In this document: one piece after another, positions 9,630 through 20,567 of the stretch
Layout: each line of letters begins with the position of its first letter
Position numbering within the stretch: position 1 is the stretch's first letter
Assembly (NCBI RefSeq): GCF_016785085.1
Contig: NZ_JAENHO010000015.1
Location: 62,001 to 126,000 of the forward strand
Reading direction: 5' to 3'
DNA length: 64,000 nt
Origin: Paractinoplanes lichenicola
GTDB taxonomy: Bacteria > Actinomycetota > Actinomycetes > Mycobacteriales > Micromonosporaceae
Made by a program: the position numbers and the translations under genes
Notes under the pieces: generated by a model
What the model was told of the DNA's origin: nothing
The model's database searches: none
What the model saw: only the letters and a program-made list of their open reading frames with translations

Positions 9630-10445
9630 GTGGACATCCGCGCTCTCGGCGAGACACTCGCCTTCAACCCCATGGATCCGAAGGATCTGCTGCACACCTT
9701 CGGCCTCATCGGGGTCTGGGTGATCATGTTCGCGGAGACGGGCCTGCTGGTCGGGTTCTTCTTCCCGGGCGACTCGCTGCTGTTCCTGGCCGGTGTGGCC
9801 GCCTCCCCGGTGGCCGACTCGATCTTCGGCCAGGGCACCCAACTCTCGTTCGTGGGCCTGCTGATCGGCGCCCCGGTCTGCGCGATCGTGGGCGCCCAGC
9901 TCGGCCACTGGCTGGGCGCGCGCTACGGCACCCGCATGTTCGACAAACCGGAGTCGAAGCTCTTCAAGAAGGAGTACGTCCAGAAGGCGGAGTACTACTT
10001 CGAGAAGTTCGGCCCGGCCAAGGCCGTGGTGCTGGCCCGCTTCATCCCGATCGTGCGCACGTTCCTCAACCCGGTGGCGGGCACGCTCGGCATGCCGGCC
10101 CGCACGTTCTTCATCTGGAACGTGGTCGGCGCGATCCTCTGGACCGACGGCATCATCATCATCGGGCGCGTGCTGGCCCAGCAGATCTACGACGCCATCG
10201 GCGACCACATCGACCGGTACATCCTGCCGGTGGTCGCGCTGATCGTCCTGATCTCGGTGCTGCCGATCATCATCGAGGTGCTGCGCGAACGCCGGCACAA
10301 GAAGAAGGCCGGCCCGACCGCGGAGCCGGAGCCGTCCGCCGCCATCGGCGTGGTGGCCGCCGCAAGCATCGCCGGCCTGGTCGAAGCCGCCCGCCACGAA
10401 GACGAGGACGACGACCACACCCCCCGCTCCCACCGCCGCCACTGA
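9630..10445 (+). CDS. DedA/SNARE-associated family membrane protein
   Basis: A 271-residue integral membrane protein of the DedA family, whose members act as lipid scramblases or flippases and support envelope homeostasis. Typical pieces are FAETGLLVGFFFPGDSLLF near residue 35 and ARFIPIVRTFLNPVAGTLGM in the middle. A charged 70-residue tail ends in Asp/Glu/His-rich sequence. TACCCT (9616-9621) lies 8 nt before GTG 9630, suggesting a leaderless mRNA. Partner genes are not evident. Confidence 0.92.
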   Translation: MDIRALGETLAFNPMDPKDLLHTFGLIGVWVIMFAETGLLVGFFFPGDSLLFLAGVAASPVADSIFGQGTQLSFVGLLIGAPVCAIVGAQLGHWLGARYGTRMFDKPESKLFKKEYVQKAEYYFEKFGPAKAVVLARFIPIVRTFLNPVAGTLGMPARTFFIWNVVGAILWTDGIIIIGRVLAQQIYDAIGDHIDRYILPVVALIVLISVLPIIIEVLRERRHKKKAGPTAEPEPSAAIGVVAAASIAGLVEAARHEDEDDDHTPRSHRRH

Positions 10446-10490
10446 CCCCGGGGCTCCCGCCCTCTCGTCTGGGCCCGGCCGCCCCTCTCA

Positions 10491-10609
10491 CCCACGCACC
10501 ACGCCCAGCCGACCCACTCCGCTGGCCGGCCCCCACCACCCACGCACAACGCCCGGCCAACCCACTCCGCTGGCCGGCCCCCACCACCCACGCACAACGC
10601 CCGGCCAAC
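10491..10609. repeat. 48-bp tandem repeat, about 2.5 copies
   Basis: The segment beginning CCCACGCAC(A/C)ACGCCC recurs at 10491, 10539 and 10587, and CCCACTCCGCTGGCCGG occurs at 10513 and 10561, exactly 48 bp apart. The last copy forms one arm of the hairpin that follows. The stretch 10446-10738 holds nothing else; reading frames through it only reflect the repeat. Confidence 0.85.
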
Positions 10610-10635
10610 CCCCATTGAGGGTTGGCCGGGCGTTG
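10595..10635. terminator. Bidirectional hairpin terminator
   Basis: A perfect 17-bp inverted repeat (10595-10611 and 10619-10635) with a 7-nt loop lies between the convergent DedA and aldolase genes, so it can serve both. Confidence 0.8.
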
Positions 10636-10738
10636 GTGTTTGTGGGCCTGGTCGGCCGTTGGTGGGGATGTAGTTCGGGGTGTTGATCCCGGCCCGCTCG
10701 CGCCCGTCGGGGGCGGGGCGGCGAGCGGCCGGGTTCGG

Positions 10739-11413
10739 TCAGACGGTGACGGCGGTAGTGCCGTGCAGTCGGTCGAGGAACTCCTCGGGGCAGTCGCGGA
10801 GGTTTTCCAGACGACCCGCGGAGAGCGCCCGGTAGGTGAGTTCCGCGGCTTCCTCGAGGTTGCGTGCGCGCTTGTGCGCGATCTCGATCGAGTCGCCGAG
10901 CACCACGCACCCGTGCTGACTCAGCACGAGACAGTCGGTGCCGTCGGCGGCCATCGCGGCGGTCAGCGCCGCCAGTTCGGTCGTCCCGGGCAACCGGAAC
11001 GGAACCGTCGAGACCCGGCGCAGGTAGTACGCATGGTCGGTGGTGACGATCCGAATGTGCTCACCCAGCGCATCGAGCAGAAGTGCGGTCTGCGGATGCA
11101 AATGGATGACGGCGTTGACATCGGGGCGGGCCCGATACAGCGCCAGGTGCAGCGCGAGTTCGCTGGTCGGCTCGATCGCGGGCGGCGGCACACTGCCGAC
11201 CACCGCGGGCGAGCCGTCCGAGATCCGTACGGCGGCGAAGGTGGTCCGGCTCAACCGGCCCAGCCACGAACCGCTGCCCGTGATCCAGGCGGCGTCCTCG
11301 TCGGGGATGCGAGCGGAGAGGTTCCCGCCCGATCCGGCGACCAGGCCGGCCTGCACCACATCGAAACCCACGAACGCGAGCTGGTCGCGCAGATCGCCGT
11401 GGACGTAGTTCAC
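10739..11413 (-). CDS. Class II aldolase/adducin-family protein
   Basis: A 224-residue protein of the AraD/FucA fold, comprising zinc-dependent sugar-phosphate aldolases and epimerases. Visible are GSGGNLSARI near residue 27, the zinc-ligand pair HLHP at mid-protein, and a later QHG that supplies a further His. The acidic residue in IEPTSELALH fits the catalytic region. GTG 11413 is supported by GGAG upstream. The substrate cannot be told from sequence. It lies downstream of an ArsR-type regulator on the same strand but a hairpin separates the two, so it may have its own promoter. Confidence 0.85.
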   Translation of the reverse strand: MNYVHGDLRDQLAFVGFDVVQAGLVAGSGGNLSARIPDEDAAWITGSGSWLGRLSRTTFAAVRISDGSPAVVGSVPPPAIEPTSELALHLALYRARPDVNAVIHLHPQTALLLDALGEHIRIVTTDHAYYLRRVSTVPFRLPGTTELAALTAAMAADGTDCLVLSQHGCVVLGDSIEIAHKRARNLEEAAELTYRALSAGRLENLRDCPEEFLDRLHGTTAVTV

Positions 11414-11469
11414 CCGTTACTCCTGGAGGTCCCTGGGGGTGGACTGTTGGAGGCGGAGAGGGTCTGCTG

Positions 11470-11507
11470 CCTGGCGTCACGCCCCACGTGATGCCGGTGA
11501 CGCCAGG
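11470..11507 (-). terminator. Hairpin between arsR-type gene and aldolase
   Basis: 11-bp perfect arms (11470-11480 and 11497-11507) with a 16-nt loop, just beyond the regulator stop at 11526. Confidence 0.6.
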
Positions 11508-11525
11508 CGATTCCCTGCGGAGCGG

Positions 11526-11903
11526 TCAGCGCGCCTTCTTGGTGGCCCGCTTACGAGGCGGGGTCAACAGGTCCGCGATGGTCGCGATTGCCGTGGGCAC
11601 GAGGCGGTAGTACGCCCACACGCCCCTCTTCTCCCGCTCGAGCAGACCAGCCTCGGTCAGGATCCGCAGGTGGTGGCTCACCGTGGGCTGCGACAGCCCC
11701 AGGGGAGCCGTCAGGTCGCAAACGCACGCCTCGCCGTCCGTTGCGGACTGAATGAGGCTGAGAAGCCGAAGCCGCGCCGGGTCGGCGAGGGCTTTGAGTA
11801 CACCCGCCAGACGCTCGGCGTCAGCACGTTCAATTGGCTCGCCGGCAAGCGGCGAGATCTGAGGCATTGTCATTTCCGCCAACGCAGTTCCCACGATCTC
11901 CAT
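11526..11903 (-). CDS. ArsR/SmtB-family transcriptional regulator
   Basis: A 125-residue winged-helix repressor. ALADPARLRLLSLI begins the domain, and ACVCDLTAPLGLSQPTVSHH holds the CVCDL metal-binding motif of arsenic/heavy-metal sensors next to the recognition helix. GVWAYYRLVP forms the wing. A basic tail (PRKRATKKAR) ends it. The CxC pair suggests thiolate binding of As(III) or a soft metal, but no arsenic resistance gene is adjacent, so the target is open. ATG 11903 has a poorly spaced GGAAGG; ATG 11870 region is an alternative start. Confidence 0.88.
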   Translation of the reverse strand: MEIVGTALAEMTMPQISPLAGEPIERADAERLAGVLKALADPARLRLLSLIQSATDGEACVCDLTAPLGLSQPTVSHHLRILTEAGLLEREKRGVWAYYRLVPTAIATIADLLTPPRKRATKKAR

Positions 11904-11926
11904 CCTTCCACCAACTGCATCGATTC

Positions 11927-11944
11927 TCCTGCATGTGCGCAGGA
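11927..11944. promoter_or_regulatory. Possible ArsR-type operator
   Basis: Inverted repeat TCCTGC-N6-GCAGGA lies 24 bp upstream of the ArsR-family start codon, a fitting place for autorepression. Short arms, so weak evidence. Confidence 0.3.
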
Positions 11945-11960
11945 ACGAACCGGCTAACTT

Positions 11961-12356
11961 TCAGGCCGTAAGGCCGACGTCGATCACCGGGTCGGTCGGT
12001 CCGGAGTGGCCGGCAACCCGAGCCTCCGATCCCACCGATACCGCCGTACCGACTTCGGTCTCTGCCTCCTGCAACGCCTCAGCCGCCGTCTGGTCGCTGC
12101 CCATCCGTGTCGAGGTCTCCCTCCCCGCCCCGGGAGTGAGACGCCCCACATTGTCAATTCCTCGATCCTTTTCGGGTCGCTGATCCGTTTCGCCCGGAGC
12201 CCGCACCAGCCCTGACGACGTCATCGAACGACCCCGCGTGATCCCCCGGACCGGGCGGCCCGGCACCGGAAGTTCACGACCCGATGAAAGCACGGCGCCA
12301 CGCTGCGCGACGGACAATTCAGTGATGAATTTACGCAGGTCGTGGCGCGCTTGCAT
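11961..12356 (-). CDS. Doubtful hypothetical protein, 131 aa
   Basis: An open frame starting MQARHDLRKFITELS and ending PVIDVGLTA. The first 30 residues could be helical; the rest is low in hydrophobics and probably disordered. Third codon positions are moderately GC-rich, less marked than in neighbouring genes. An upstream ATG at 12434 would extend it. No family recognised, and it may not be expressed. Confidence 0.3.
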   Translation of the reverse strand: MQARHDLRKFITELSVAQRGAVLSSGRELPVPGRPVRGITRGRSMTSSGLVRAPGETDQRPEKDRGIDNVGRLTPGAGRETSTRMGSDQTAAEALQEAETEVGTAVSVGSEARVAGHSGPTDPVIDVGLTA

Positions 12357-12419
12357 GTATCGAGCGTACTGGCTGGAACGAAACCGGAACCTTTCGCCCC
12401 GGCGGTGCGGAACGTAACT

Positions 12420-12443
12420 ATTGACGCACAGCATTGGGTCAAT
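12420..12443. promoter_or_regulatory. Inverted repeat ATTGAC-N12-GTCAAT with promoter-like boxes
   Basis: ATTGAC (12420-12425) and GTCAAT (12438-12443) form a 6-bp inverted repeat. On the plus strand TTGACG is followed after 18 nt by TAAAAA, a plausible sigma-70-like promoter, though no gene follows in that direction. The whole stretch 12435-13076 has no convincing gene and lower GC than its surroundings. Confidence 0.35.
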
Positions 12444-12711
12444 CTAAAAAGAAACCTTACAGATTCAGCGGTCCCTTTCGCCCGTTGCCGGGAACATCGA
12501 TGCAGCTCAAAGCTCCTATGCCCCGCGTCACATGCCCACTTGGCGACAGATCACCCGCTCGGGGTGCTGAGAAGCTCCTGTGAATCGTGCGATGCGACGT
12601 TTACCCATCCAGCGAAAAACCCCCTCCGACCGGCCCCGGCGCGCTATCCGGACAGCCGATTGAGGGACGTCTCCGGAGAAGAAAGCTACCCGTTCGGGTG
12701 ACCCATACCCA

Positions 12712-12745
12712 TCAATATGAGGGGTCACTCACTCAATATGAGGGG
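12712..12745. repeat. Two direct repeats TCAATATGAGGGG, 21 bp apart
   Basis: Identical 13-mers at 12712-12724 and 12733-12745. The 21-bp spacing equals two helical turns, as expected for a regulator binding cooperatively to one DNA face. It lies in an otherwise empty AT-richer stretch. Confidence 0.6.
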
Positions 12746-13076
12746 GTAACTGGCCGGTAACAACCGGAGCCCTACGTGACCGGAACTCATCATCGCCTCG
12801 GCCGGGGCCCCGGCAGCCTGCCACACGCCCGGCCCGCACACCACCGCAGCCCCCGGGTACGGCCCCGAACCGATCACCGATCCTTTGCCCGGCGAGCCCG
12901 CGACGCGCTTCGTCGAGCCGCGACCGAGGCCTGAGCCCACGGTGGGCCGGAGTGCCTACCTTCAACTCAGCCGACCGCGGGCCCGGCGGACTGCCTCCTC
13001 GGCGCCGCCACCCTCGGGAACGTCAATCGCGGAACTCGCCACCGCCGGCTGGGTCGGGGCCACATCGAGCCGAGGC

Positions 13077-15005
13077 TCAGGACGTGGGCGGCTTGGGCGA
13101 GGTGTTGCCGTGGTCGGCGCTCTCCGGAGAAACGGAGTCGGCTGTTGGCTTCGACTCGATGGCGGGGTTTACCCCGGGACCTTCGGCAGGCCCGGCGAGC
13201 GCTTGATCCCGATCCGCGCCGACGTTGCTGGGAGAGGCGGGCTGACCTGCCTGCGCCGGCTGTCCGGTGACCGACGGCGTGGCCTCTGCCTGGAGCGGAG
13301 CCTGCTCGGGCGCGGGCTGCGCGGCCGGGCGGGCGTACGGGGAGTTCGGGTCGGCCGGTGGGTGCTGTGGCGTCGGGCTGAAGGCCGTGTGCGGACCCGG
13401 CGGGGTGGTGTCGGGATGAATTTGCGGCGGCCGCGCGTACGGGGAATTGGGGTCGGGCTGAGCCGCGGGCGGGGCGGCCGGAGGCGGCGGGGCGTAGCCG
13501 GCGTTGGGGTCGTAACCCGCGGGCCGGGCGTAGGGGGACACGTCCTGGGCGGGCTGGGCGTAGCCGTGGGGCGGATATCCCGGGTTCGGCGGGTAGCCGG
13601 CCGCGCCCGGGTGGCCGGGGGCGGGATAGCCGGGCGCCGGAGGATATCCGGAGTATCCGGGCGGAGCGGGATAGCCGGCCGACGGGACCGGGTAGCCAGG
13701 CGTGGCCGGATAACCCGGCGCAGGTGGATACCCCGGCGCAGCAGGATGCCCAGGCGCAGTCGAATATCTCGGCGCAGTGGGATGCCCAGCCGGGGGGTAT
13801 CCCGCGGCGGCCGGGTAACCGGGCGGAGGGGGGTAGCCAGGCTGACCGGCACCCTCAAAGCCCGGGGCGACCGGGCCGGGAACGCCGGACATCGGCTGAC
13901 CCGGCACCTCGGAGCTGGGCTGTGTACCGCCCCCAACAGGCTGAGAGCCGTTCGCTACATTCCCGGTCGACTGAACACTGCTCGACGCATCCCCAGTCGG
14001 ATGGGCACCGTTCGACGCATCCGCGGAGTGGGTCACGCTCGACGCATCCGCCGGCTGAGCACCAGTCGACGGGTTCGCGGCCGCACTATGCGACGGGTCC
14101 CAAGTGGGCTGAGCACCCGTGGCCGGGTCCCACGCGGCACCACCCGGCACGCTCGAAGCAGGCTGAGCAGCACCGGCCGGATCCCATGCGGCTCCGCCAG
14201 GCACGTTGGAAGCAGGTTGAGCACCACTAGCCGGATCCCACGCGGCACCGCCAGGCACGCTGGAAGCGGGTTGAACACCACTGGCCGGATCCCAGGCGCC
14301 GCCGGGCACGCCTGAGGCGGGCTGGGCGCCCTCCGGCAGGCCGGCCGACGGGTGGCCGGCAGGACCGAACCCCGCCGGATAGCCACCGCCGAACCCCGGC
14401 AGGGGGCCGCCGAAGGCCGGGGCCGCCGGGCGGCGGAAGAAGGATCGCGGCGCGGTGAGGATCAGGATGCCGACCAGGGCGTAGCCGAGGATCTGGGCCA
14501 CCGAGAGGGCGGCGTTGGTGCCGATCCAGCCGCCGGGATAGGCGTCGGAGAGTTGGGCGCCCAGCGACCACGGGGCCGAGTCGCCGCTGCGTTGGGCCGC
14601 GAGCGTCAGGACGGCGGCCCCGCCGCCCAGGATGCCGAGCACGCAGACGACCAGCGTAGTGATGCGAGCCACATTGCTGCCGCGGCGCAGGGAGAGGCCG
14701 ACCACCACGAACAGCGCGAAGGCGATCACCGCCAGGGCCAGCGCGATCGCGGCGCCCAGCCAGACCACGGCGACGTAATACTCGGGGTCGTTGTCGTTGC
14801 CGAAACCCTGGGTGTCTCCGGTGACGTCACGGAAGCGGCTGATCGTGCCGGGCACGATGGCCAGGGTCGCGATGGAGTAGATCAGCCCGACGCCGGCCAT
14901 CAGCCAGAGCAGGGCGGCCGCGAAGGTCACCGTGGGCGGCCGGCCCGACGGTGCGGGTGGCGGCGCGGCCGCGATCGGCGGCGGCTGGACTGCTGGGTAT
15001 GACAT
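13077..15005 (-). CDS. Four-helix membrane protein with long Pro/Gly-rich repetitive tail
   Basis: A 642-residue protein. The N-terminal 190 residues hold a short Pro-rich lead and four membrane helices (about 27-51, 76-105, 113-136, 163-186). The remaining 450 residues are low-complexity. About five copies of a unit like QPASSVPGGAAWDPA are followed by many GYPxAPGYP motifs and then a Pro/Ala tail with repeated PNSPYARP. Such tails are disordered and probably cytoplasmic; function unknown. It is a paralogue of the gene at 15078-15932: the same RPTV start of helix 1 and the same arrangement with a FF-R-PAA boundary before the tail. A hairpin separates the two genes. Confidence 0.82.
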   Translation of the reverse strand: MSYPAVQPPPIAAAPPPAPSGRPPTVTFAAALLWLMAGVGLIYSIATLAIVPGTISRFRDVTGDTQGFGNDNDPEYYVAVVWLGAAIALALAVIAFALFVVVGLSLRRGSNVARITTLVVCVLGILGGGAAVLTLAAQRSGDSAPWSLGAQLSDAYPGGWIGTNAALSVAQILGYALVGILILTAPRSFFRRPAAPAFGGPLPGFGGGYPAGFGPAGHPSAGLPEGAQPASGVPGGAWDPASGVQPASSVPGGAAWDPASGAQPASNVPGGAAWDPAGAAQPASSVPGGAAWDPATGAQPTWDPSHSAAANPSTGAQPADASSVTHSADASNGAHPTGDASSSVQSTGNVANGSQPVGGGTQPSSEVPGQPMSGVPGPVAPGFEGAGQPGYPPPPGYPAAAGYPPAGHPTAPRYSTAPGHPAAPGYPPAPGYPATPGYPVPSAGYPAPPGYSGYPPAPGYPAPGHPGAAGYPPNPGYPPHGYAQPAQDVSPYARPAGYDPNAGYAPPPPAAPPAAQPDPNSPYARPPQIHPDTTPPGPHTAFSPTPQHPPADPNSPYARPAAQPAPEQAPLQAEATPSVTGQPAQAGQPASPSNVGADRDQALAGPAEGPGVNPAIESKPTADSVSPESADHGNTSPKPPTS

Positions 15006-15023
15006 CGACGACTCCCCGCGGTG

Positions 15024-15059
15024 ATCCGTTGCGCCCGAACCTACCTGGGCGCAACGGAT
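15024..15059 (-). terminator. Hairpin terminator between the two paralogues
   Basis: Perfect 13-bp arms (15024-15036 and 15047-15059) with a 10-nt loop, 18 bp beyond the stop of the gene at 15078-15932. Confidence 0.75.
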
Positions 15060-15077
15060 AACGGGGTGCGAACCCGG

Positions 15078-15932
15078 TCAGGCCGGGTTGGTCGGCGGCT
15101 TGTCGCCGTCCGAGGGCGGCGGCGCGTACGGGTCCGACGCGGGCGGGGGCGGCGGCGCCGGCGAACCCGGATAGGGCGGCAACCCCGGCGCGGGCTGCCC
15201 GGGCTGCCCCTGCGAACCGGGACCGCCATAACCTGGTGCCGGCGGATAGCCGGGCTGCTGAGCCGGCGGATAGCCAGGCTGCTGATAACCCGGCTGCTGC
15301 ACAGGCGGGTAGCCAGGCTGCTGCCCCGGATACGGCGGGTAGGGCACCGACGGATCCCAGGCGGCCGCGGCCGCGGGCTTGCGGAAGAACACGTTCGACG
15401 CCGGCAGAGCCAGCAGGATCACGATGGTCAGGATCGCCAGCAGCCCGGCGACCGCCAGCGTGGTCGTGCTCGGCGTGTACCAGGACGGCATGGCGTCGTT
15501 GAGCCGCCGCTGCACCTCGTCCTGCGAGGGCCCGCCGGTCGTGCCGCCGGCGTCCATGCCGCCCACCAGCGCCGTGCTGCCCAGGCTGCTGCCGAGGCAG
15601 CAGAGGGAGATGCCGCCGATCACCCACGTGACGATCCGCGCCGCGTTCTTGCCCCGCGAATCGAGGAATCCCAGCACGGCGAACCCAGCGCCGAGCAGCA
15701 GGTTGATCACCGCACCGCCGATGAAGACGATGCTCACGAACGATTCGGCGCCCTCGGCCTCGGTGCCCGCATACACGTCACGGATGGCGTCGGTCAGGCT
15801 GCTGGAGATGGCGAGGGTCAATATCGCGTTGATCACTTGGATCGCGGCCACCAGATACAGCAGGTAGGCCGCCACGGTCACGACGGTAGGGCGCGTGCGC
15901 GCTGCGCCCGGTGGGTAGCTCGGAAAGCTCAC
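15078..15932 (-). CDS. Four-helix membrane protein with Pro/Gly-rich tail (paralogue)
   Basis: A 284-residue protein. After MSFPSYPPGAARTRPTV come four predicted membrane helices and a 90-residue tail of QQPGYPP and APGYGGPG units. I prefer GTG 15932 over ATG 15959, because the resulting N-terminus aligns with MSYP of its neighbour at 13077-15005. Between helices 3 and 4 it carries an outside-type loop with GGTTGGPSQDEVQ. Function unknown; the pair look like an ancestral duplication. Confidence 0.8.
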   Translation of the reverse strand: MSFPSYPPGAARTRPTVVTVAAYLLYLVAAIQVINAILTLAISSSLTDAIRDVYAGTEAEGAESFVSIVFIGGAVINLLLGAGFAVLGFLDSRGKNAARIVTWVIGGISLCCLGSSLGSTALVGGMDAGGTTGGPSQDEVQRRLNDAMPSWYTPSTTTLAVAGLLAILTIVILLALPASNVFFRKPAAAAAWDPSVPYPPYPGQQPGYPPVQQPGYQQPGYPPAQQPGYPPAPGYGGPGSQGQPGQPAPGLPPYPGSPAPPPPPASDPYAPPPSDGDKPPTNPA

Positions 15933-15959
15933 AATGCCCCCAAATCTTGATCCATTCAC

Positions 15960-16268
15960 GGTATCGGGCGGCCGCCATTCCTGCGACCGAGCCGCAGACG
16001 CGGGCGGTCTGTGGCAGCATCGGACGACGATGCCCGATATATCCGTAAATAGGTCGCTCGTTCAGGGGGCGACACGGGTCGAAGGTGGTCCCTACACTTC
16101 CATCCGTGGCACCGACGCGGCAGCAGAGATCTTCCGCGATGCCGCCTACCCGACTCACGAGTCGCCCGCCCACTGTGAGGGCCGAGGCAGACCGTTCGAG
16201 CCGGGCGAAAGTCCCGTTACGCCGGCCGCGTGACCACTCCGCGGCGGCCCCAGACCTGTTAAGGACCG
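15960..16268. other. Non-coding stretch, possible structured leader
   Basis: No convincing gene. The last 100 bases before the small gene at 16278 can form a GC-rich stem (around 16221-16249). I could not match it to a known riboswitch. Confidence 0.3.
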
Positions 16269-16277
16269 GTGAGTCCC

Positions 16278-16454
16278 ATGCCCCACGCCGACACTCTGAC
16301 CGTCGTTCACCATGACGACACGAGGACCCGATTCAAAGACGTCCGATATCAGCTCCACCGCGACGGCATCCGCATCTGGTCCGACGAGGGAGAGCAGGTC
16401 GTCACCGACGTCCTGATGACGCAGGCCTACCGGCAGAGGCCGGCCACAAATTAA
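16278..16454 (+). CDS. Small hypothetical protein, 58 aa
   Basis: A short soluble protein beginning MPHADTLTVVHHDD and ending AYRQRPATN, with alternating beta-like stretches (YQLHRDGIRIWSDEG). AAGGA at 16261-16265 is 12 nt from ATG 16278 and 3 nt from GTG 16269, so the start is uncertain. A clear terminator with a T-run follows 23 bp after the stop, which argues that this is a real transcription unit. No family recognised. Confidence 0.6.
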   Translation: MPHADTLTVVHHDDTRTRFKDVRYQLHRDGIRIWSDEGEQVVTDVLMTQAYRQRPATN

Positions 16455-16477
16455 TCCACACAACTGAAGACGCGAGG

Positions 16478-16517
16478 GGCCCCGGGGCGATCGAGAGATC
16501 AAACCCCGGGGCCTTTT
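16478..16517 (+). terminator. Intrinsic terminator
   Basis: GGCCCCGGGG (16478-16487) pairs with CCCCGGGGCC (16504-16513), followed by TTTT. Confidence 0.8.
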
Positions 16518-16577
16518 CCCGTACGGGGACCGGCCGCGCGACACAAAGGGGGCCGGCCGCGCGGCGCGAGCGGCAGG

Positions 16578-19166
<2,589 letters not shown>

Positions 19167-19186
19167 CTGCTCCCCTGGTCGGAAGA

Positions 19187-19207
19187 CTTGAGCGTACTCA
19201 ACTCAAC
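19187..19207. promoter_or_regulatory. HAIR-like HspR operator of clpB
   Basis: CTTGAGC-N7-ACTCAAC matches the HAIR consensus CTTGAGT-N7-ACTCAAG at 12 of 14 defined positions, 20 bp upstream of the clpB start. Confidence 0.8.
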
Positions 19208-19312
19208 TCTATGCCCGCGGCGCCACAGCGACAACGCAAGGGTGAGAACCGGCCGTGACAGTCGCCACGACAGCCGTCGAGGACCGCGGGAAGCGCCGTA
19301 ACGTAGCGAATC

Positions 19313-20545
19313 ATGGCCGTTCCACCCGCGGCGCACGGCTCCATGTCGCGGCGCTTGCTCCCGCTCGCCCTGATCTTTGTGGCGGTCGGGATCTCGACCT
19401 CGTTCGTCGGTCCCTACCTGGCTCTCTTCCTCAGCGACGCGGTGCACGCGGGCCCGGTCAAGACCACCGTGTTCCTGGTGGTCGCGCCGCTCTCCGGCGT
19501 GGCGATCTCGTGGCTGGTCGGCCGGCTGTCGGACCGCCGCCCGATCCGTCGCAAGCTGCTGATCGCGGGCGCGCTGGCTGGGTTCGCGGGGGCCGCGGCG
19601 ACCGCGTTCGTCCGTGACTACTGGGTGCTGTTCGCGCTCACGGTCACGCTGACCGCGCTGGCCGGCACCCTTTTCCCACAGACTTTCGCGTACGCCCGGC
19701 AGGTGCTCCAGCAGGGTGACCCGAAGCGGGCGGCGATGGGCATCAGCTCGCTGCGCACCCTGTTCTCGGTCGCCTGGGTCGCCGGTCCCCCGCTGGCCGC
19801 GCTGATCCTGGCCGACTGGGGCTTCACCTACACGTACGGGCTGGCCGCGGTCATGTATGTGGTCGTCGCGCTGATCGTGCTCCGCTTCCTGCCCGAGGTC
19901 GGCCGTCCCGCCGGGCCCACGGAACCCACCGCGGTCGTCGCGGCTCCCGAGGCCGGCCGGTTGACGATCATGCTCCTGGTGGCCGGTTTCACCGTCGTCC
20001 AGACCGCGCAGGTGCTCGGTGTCCAGGCCATGCCGCTGTTCGTGAGCGACGAGCTGGGCGGCTCGGTGCGCGACGCCGGCCTGATCCTGGGACTGTGTGC
20101 CGCGATCGAGATTCCGCTGATGCTCGGCTTCGGCATGCTCTCGACCCGGCTGCCGCTGCGCGCGCTGATCGTGTTCGGCGTGGTCTGTGGCCTCGCGTAC
20201 CAGGCGATCGCGACCGTGGCCGGGTCGATCTGGGTGCTGGCGGCGGCCCAGCTGCTCAACGCCGCCTTCATCGCGGCCGTGGGCGGGCTGAGCATCACCT
20301 ACATGCAGGACCTGTTGCCGGCGCACCCGGGACGGGCCACCACGATGATCACGAACACGTTCCCGATCGGGCAGATCCTCGCGGCCCCGGCGTTCGGCCT
20401 GGCCCAGCAGTTCGGCTTCCGTCTCGCGTACGGGCTCAATCTCGCTCTTTGCGTGCTCGGTCTCGCGCTGATCCTGCTCGCCCGGCCACGCCGCCGGAAC
20501 GTCCCGGGAGTGCCGGAGGATGCGCTAGTGCCCGGAACCGTGTGA
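19313..20545 (+). CDS. MFS transporter, sugar-efflux-like
   Basis: A 410-residue protein with about twelve membrane helices. The loop between helices 2 and 3 carries GRLSDRRPIRRK, the MFS signature. The start (VGISTSFVGPYLALFLSD) resembles the SetA/SotB-type sugar efflux subgroup, but substrate assignment is inference. TAACGT (19299-19304) stands 8 nt before ATG 19313, suggesting a leaderless transcript. It is divergent from clpB. Confidence 0.85.
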   Translation: MAVPPAAHGSMSRRLLPLALIFVAVGISTSFVGPYLALFLSDAVHAGPVKTTVFLVVAPLSGVAISWLVGRLSDRRPIRRKLLIAGALAGFAGAAATAFVRDYWVLFALTVTLTALAGTLFPQTFAYARQVLQQGDPKRAAMGISSLRTLFSVAWVAGPPLAALILADWGFTYTYGLAAVMYVVVALIVLRFLPEVGRPAGPTEPTAVVAAPEAGRLTIMLLVAGFTVVQTAQVLGVQAMPLFVSDELGGSVRDAGLILGLCAAIEIPLMLGFGMLSTRLPLRALIVFGVVCGLAYQAIATVAGSIWVLAAAQLLNAAFIAAVGGLSITYMQDLLPAHPGRATTMITNTFPIGQILAAPAFGLAQQFGFRLAYGLNLALCVLGLALILLARPRRRNVPGVPEDALVPGTV

Positions 20546-20567
20546 CACCTGGGCTACGGTGGTGATC

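Noticed and set aside
10187-10615. Minus-strand frames with repeated Gly/Arg/Cys peptide units
   Set aside because: They only translate the 48-bp tandem repeat and the terminator; overlapping frames are all open there.
12885-14315. Long plus-strand reading frame (476 codons) rich in Arg/Gly
   Set aside because: It is the antisense of the repetitive tail of the membrane protein at 13077-15005; the minus frame has signal-bearing membrane helices and sensible composition.
16155-16260. Possible riboswitch before the small gene at 16278
   Set aside because: Some stems and a GGGCGAAAGTCCC segment caught the eye, but I could not align it with any class; left as a possible leader only.
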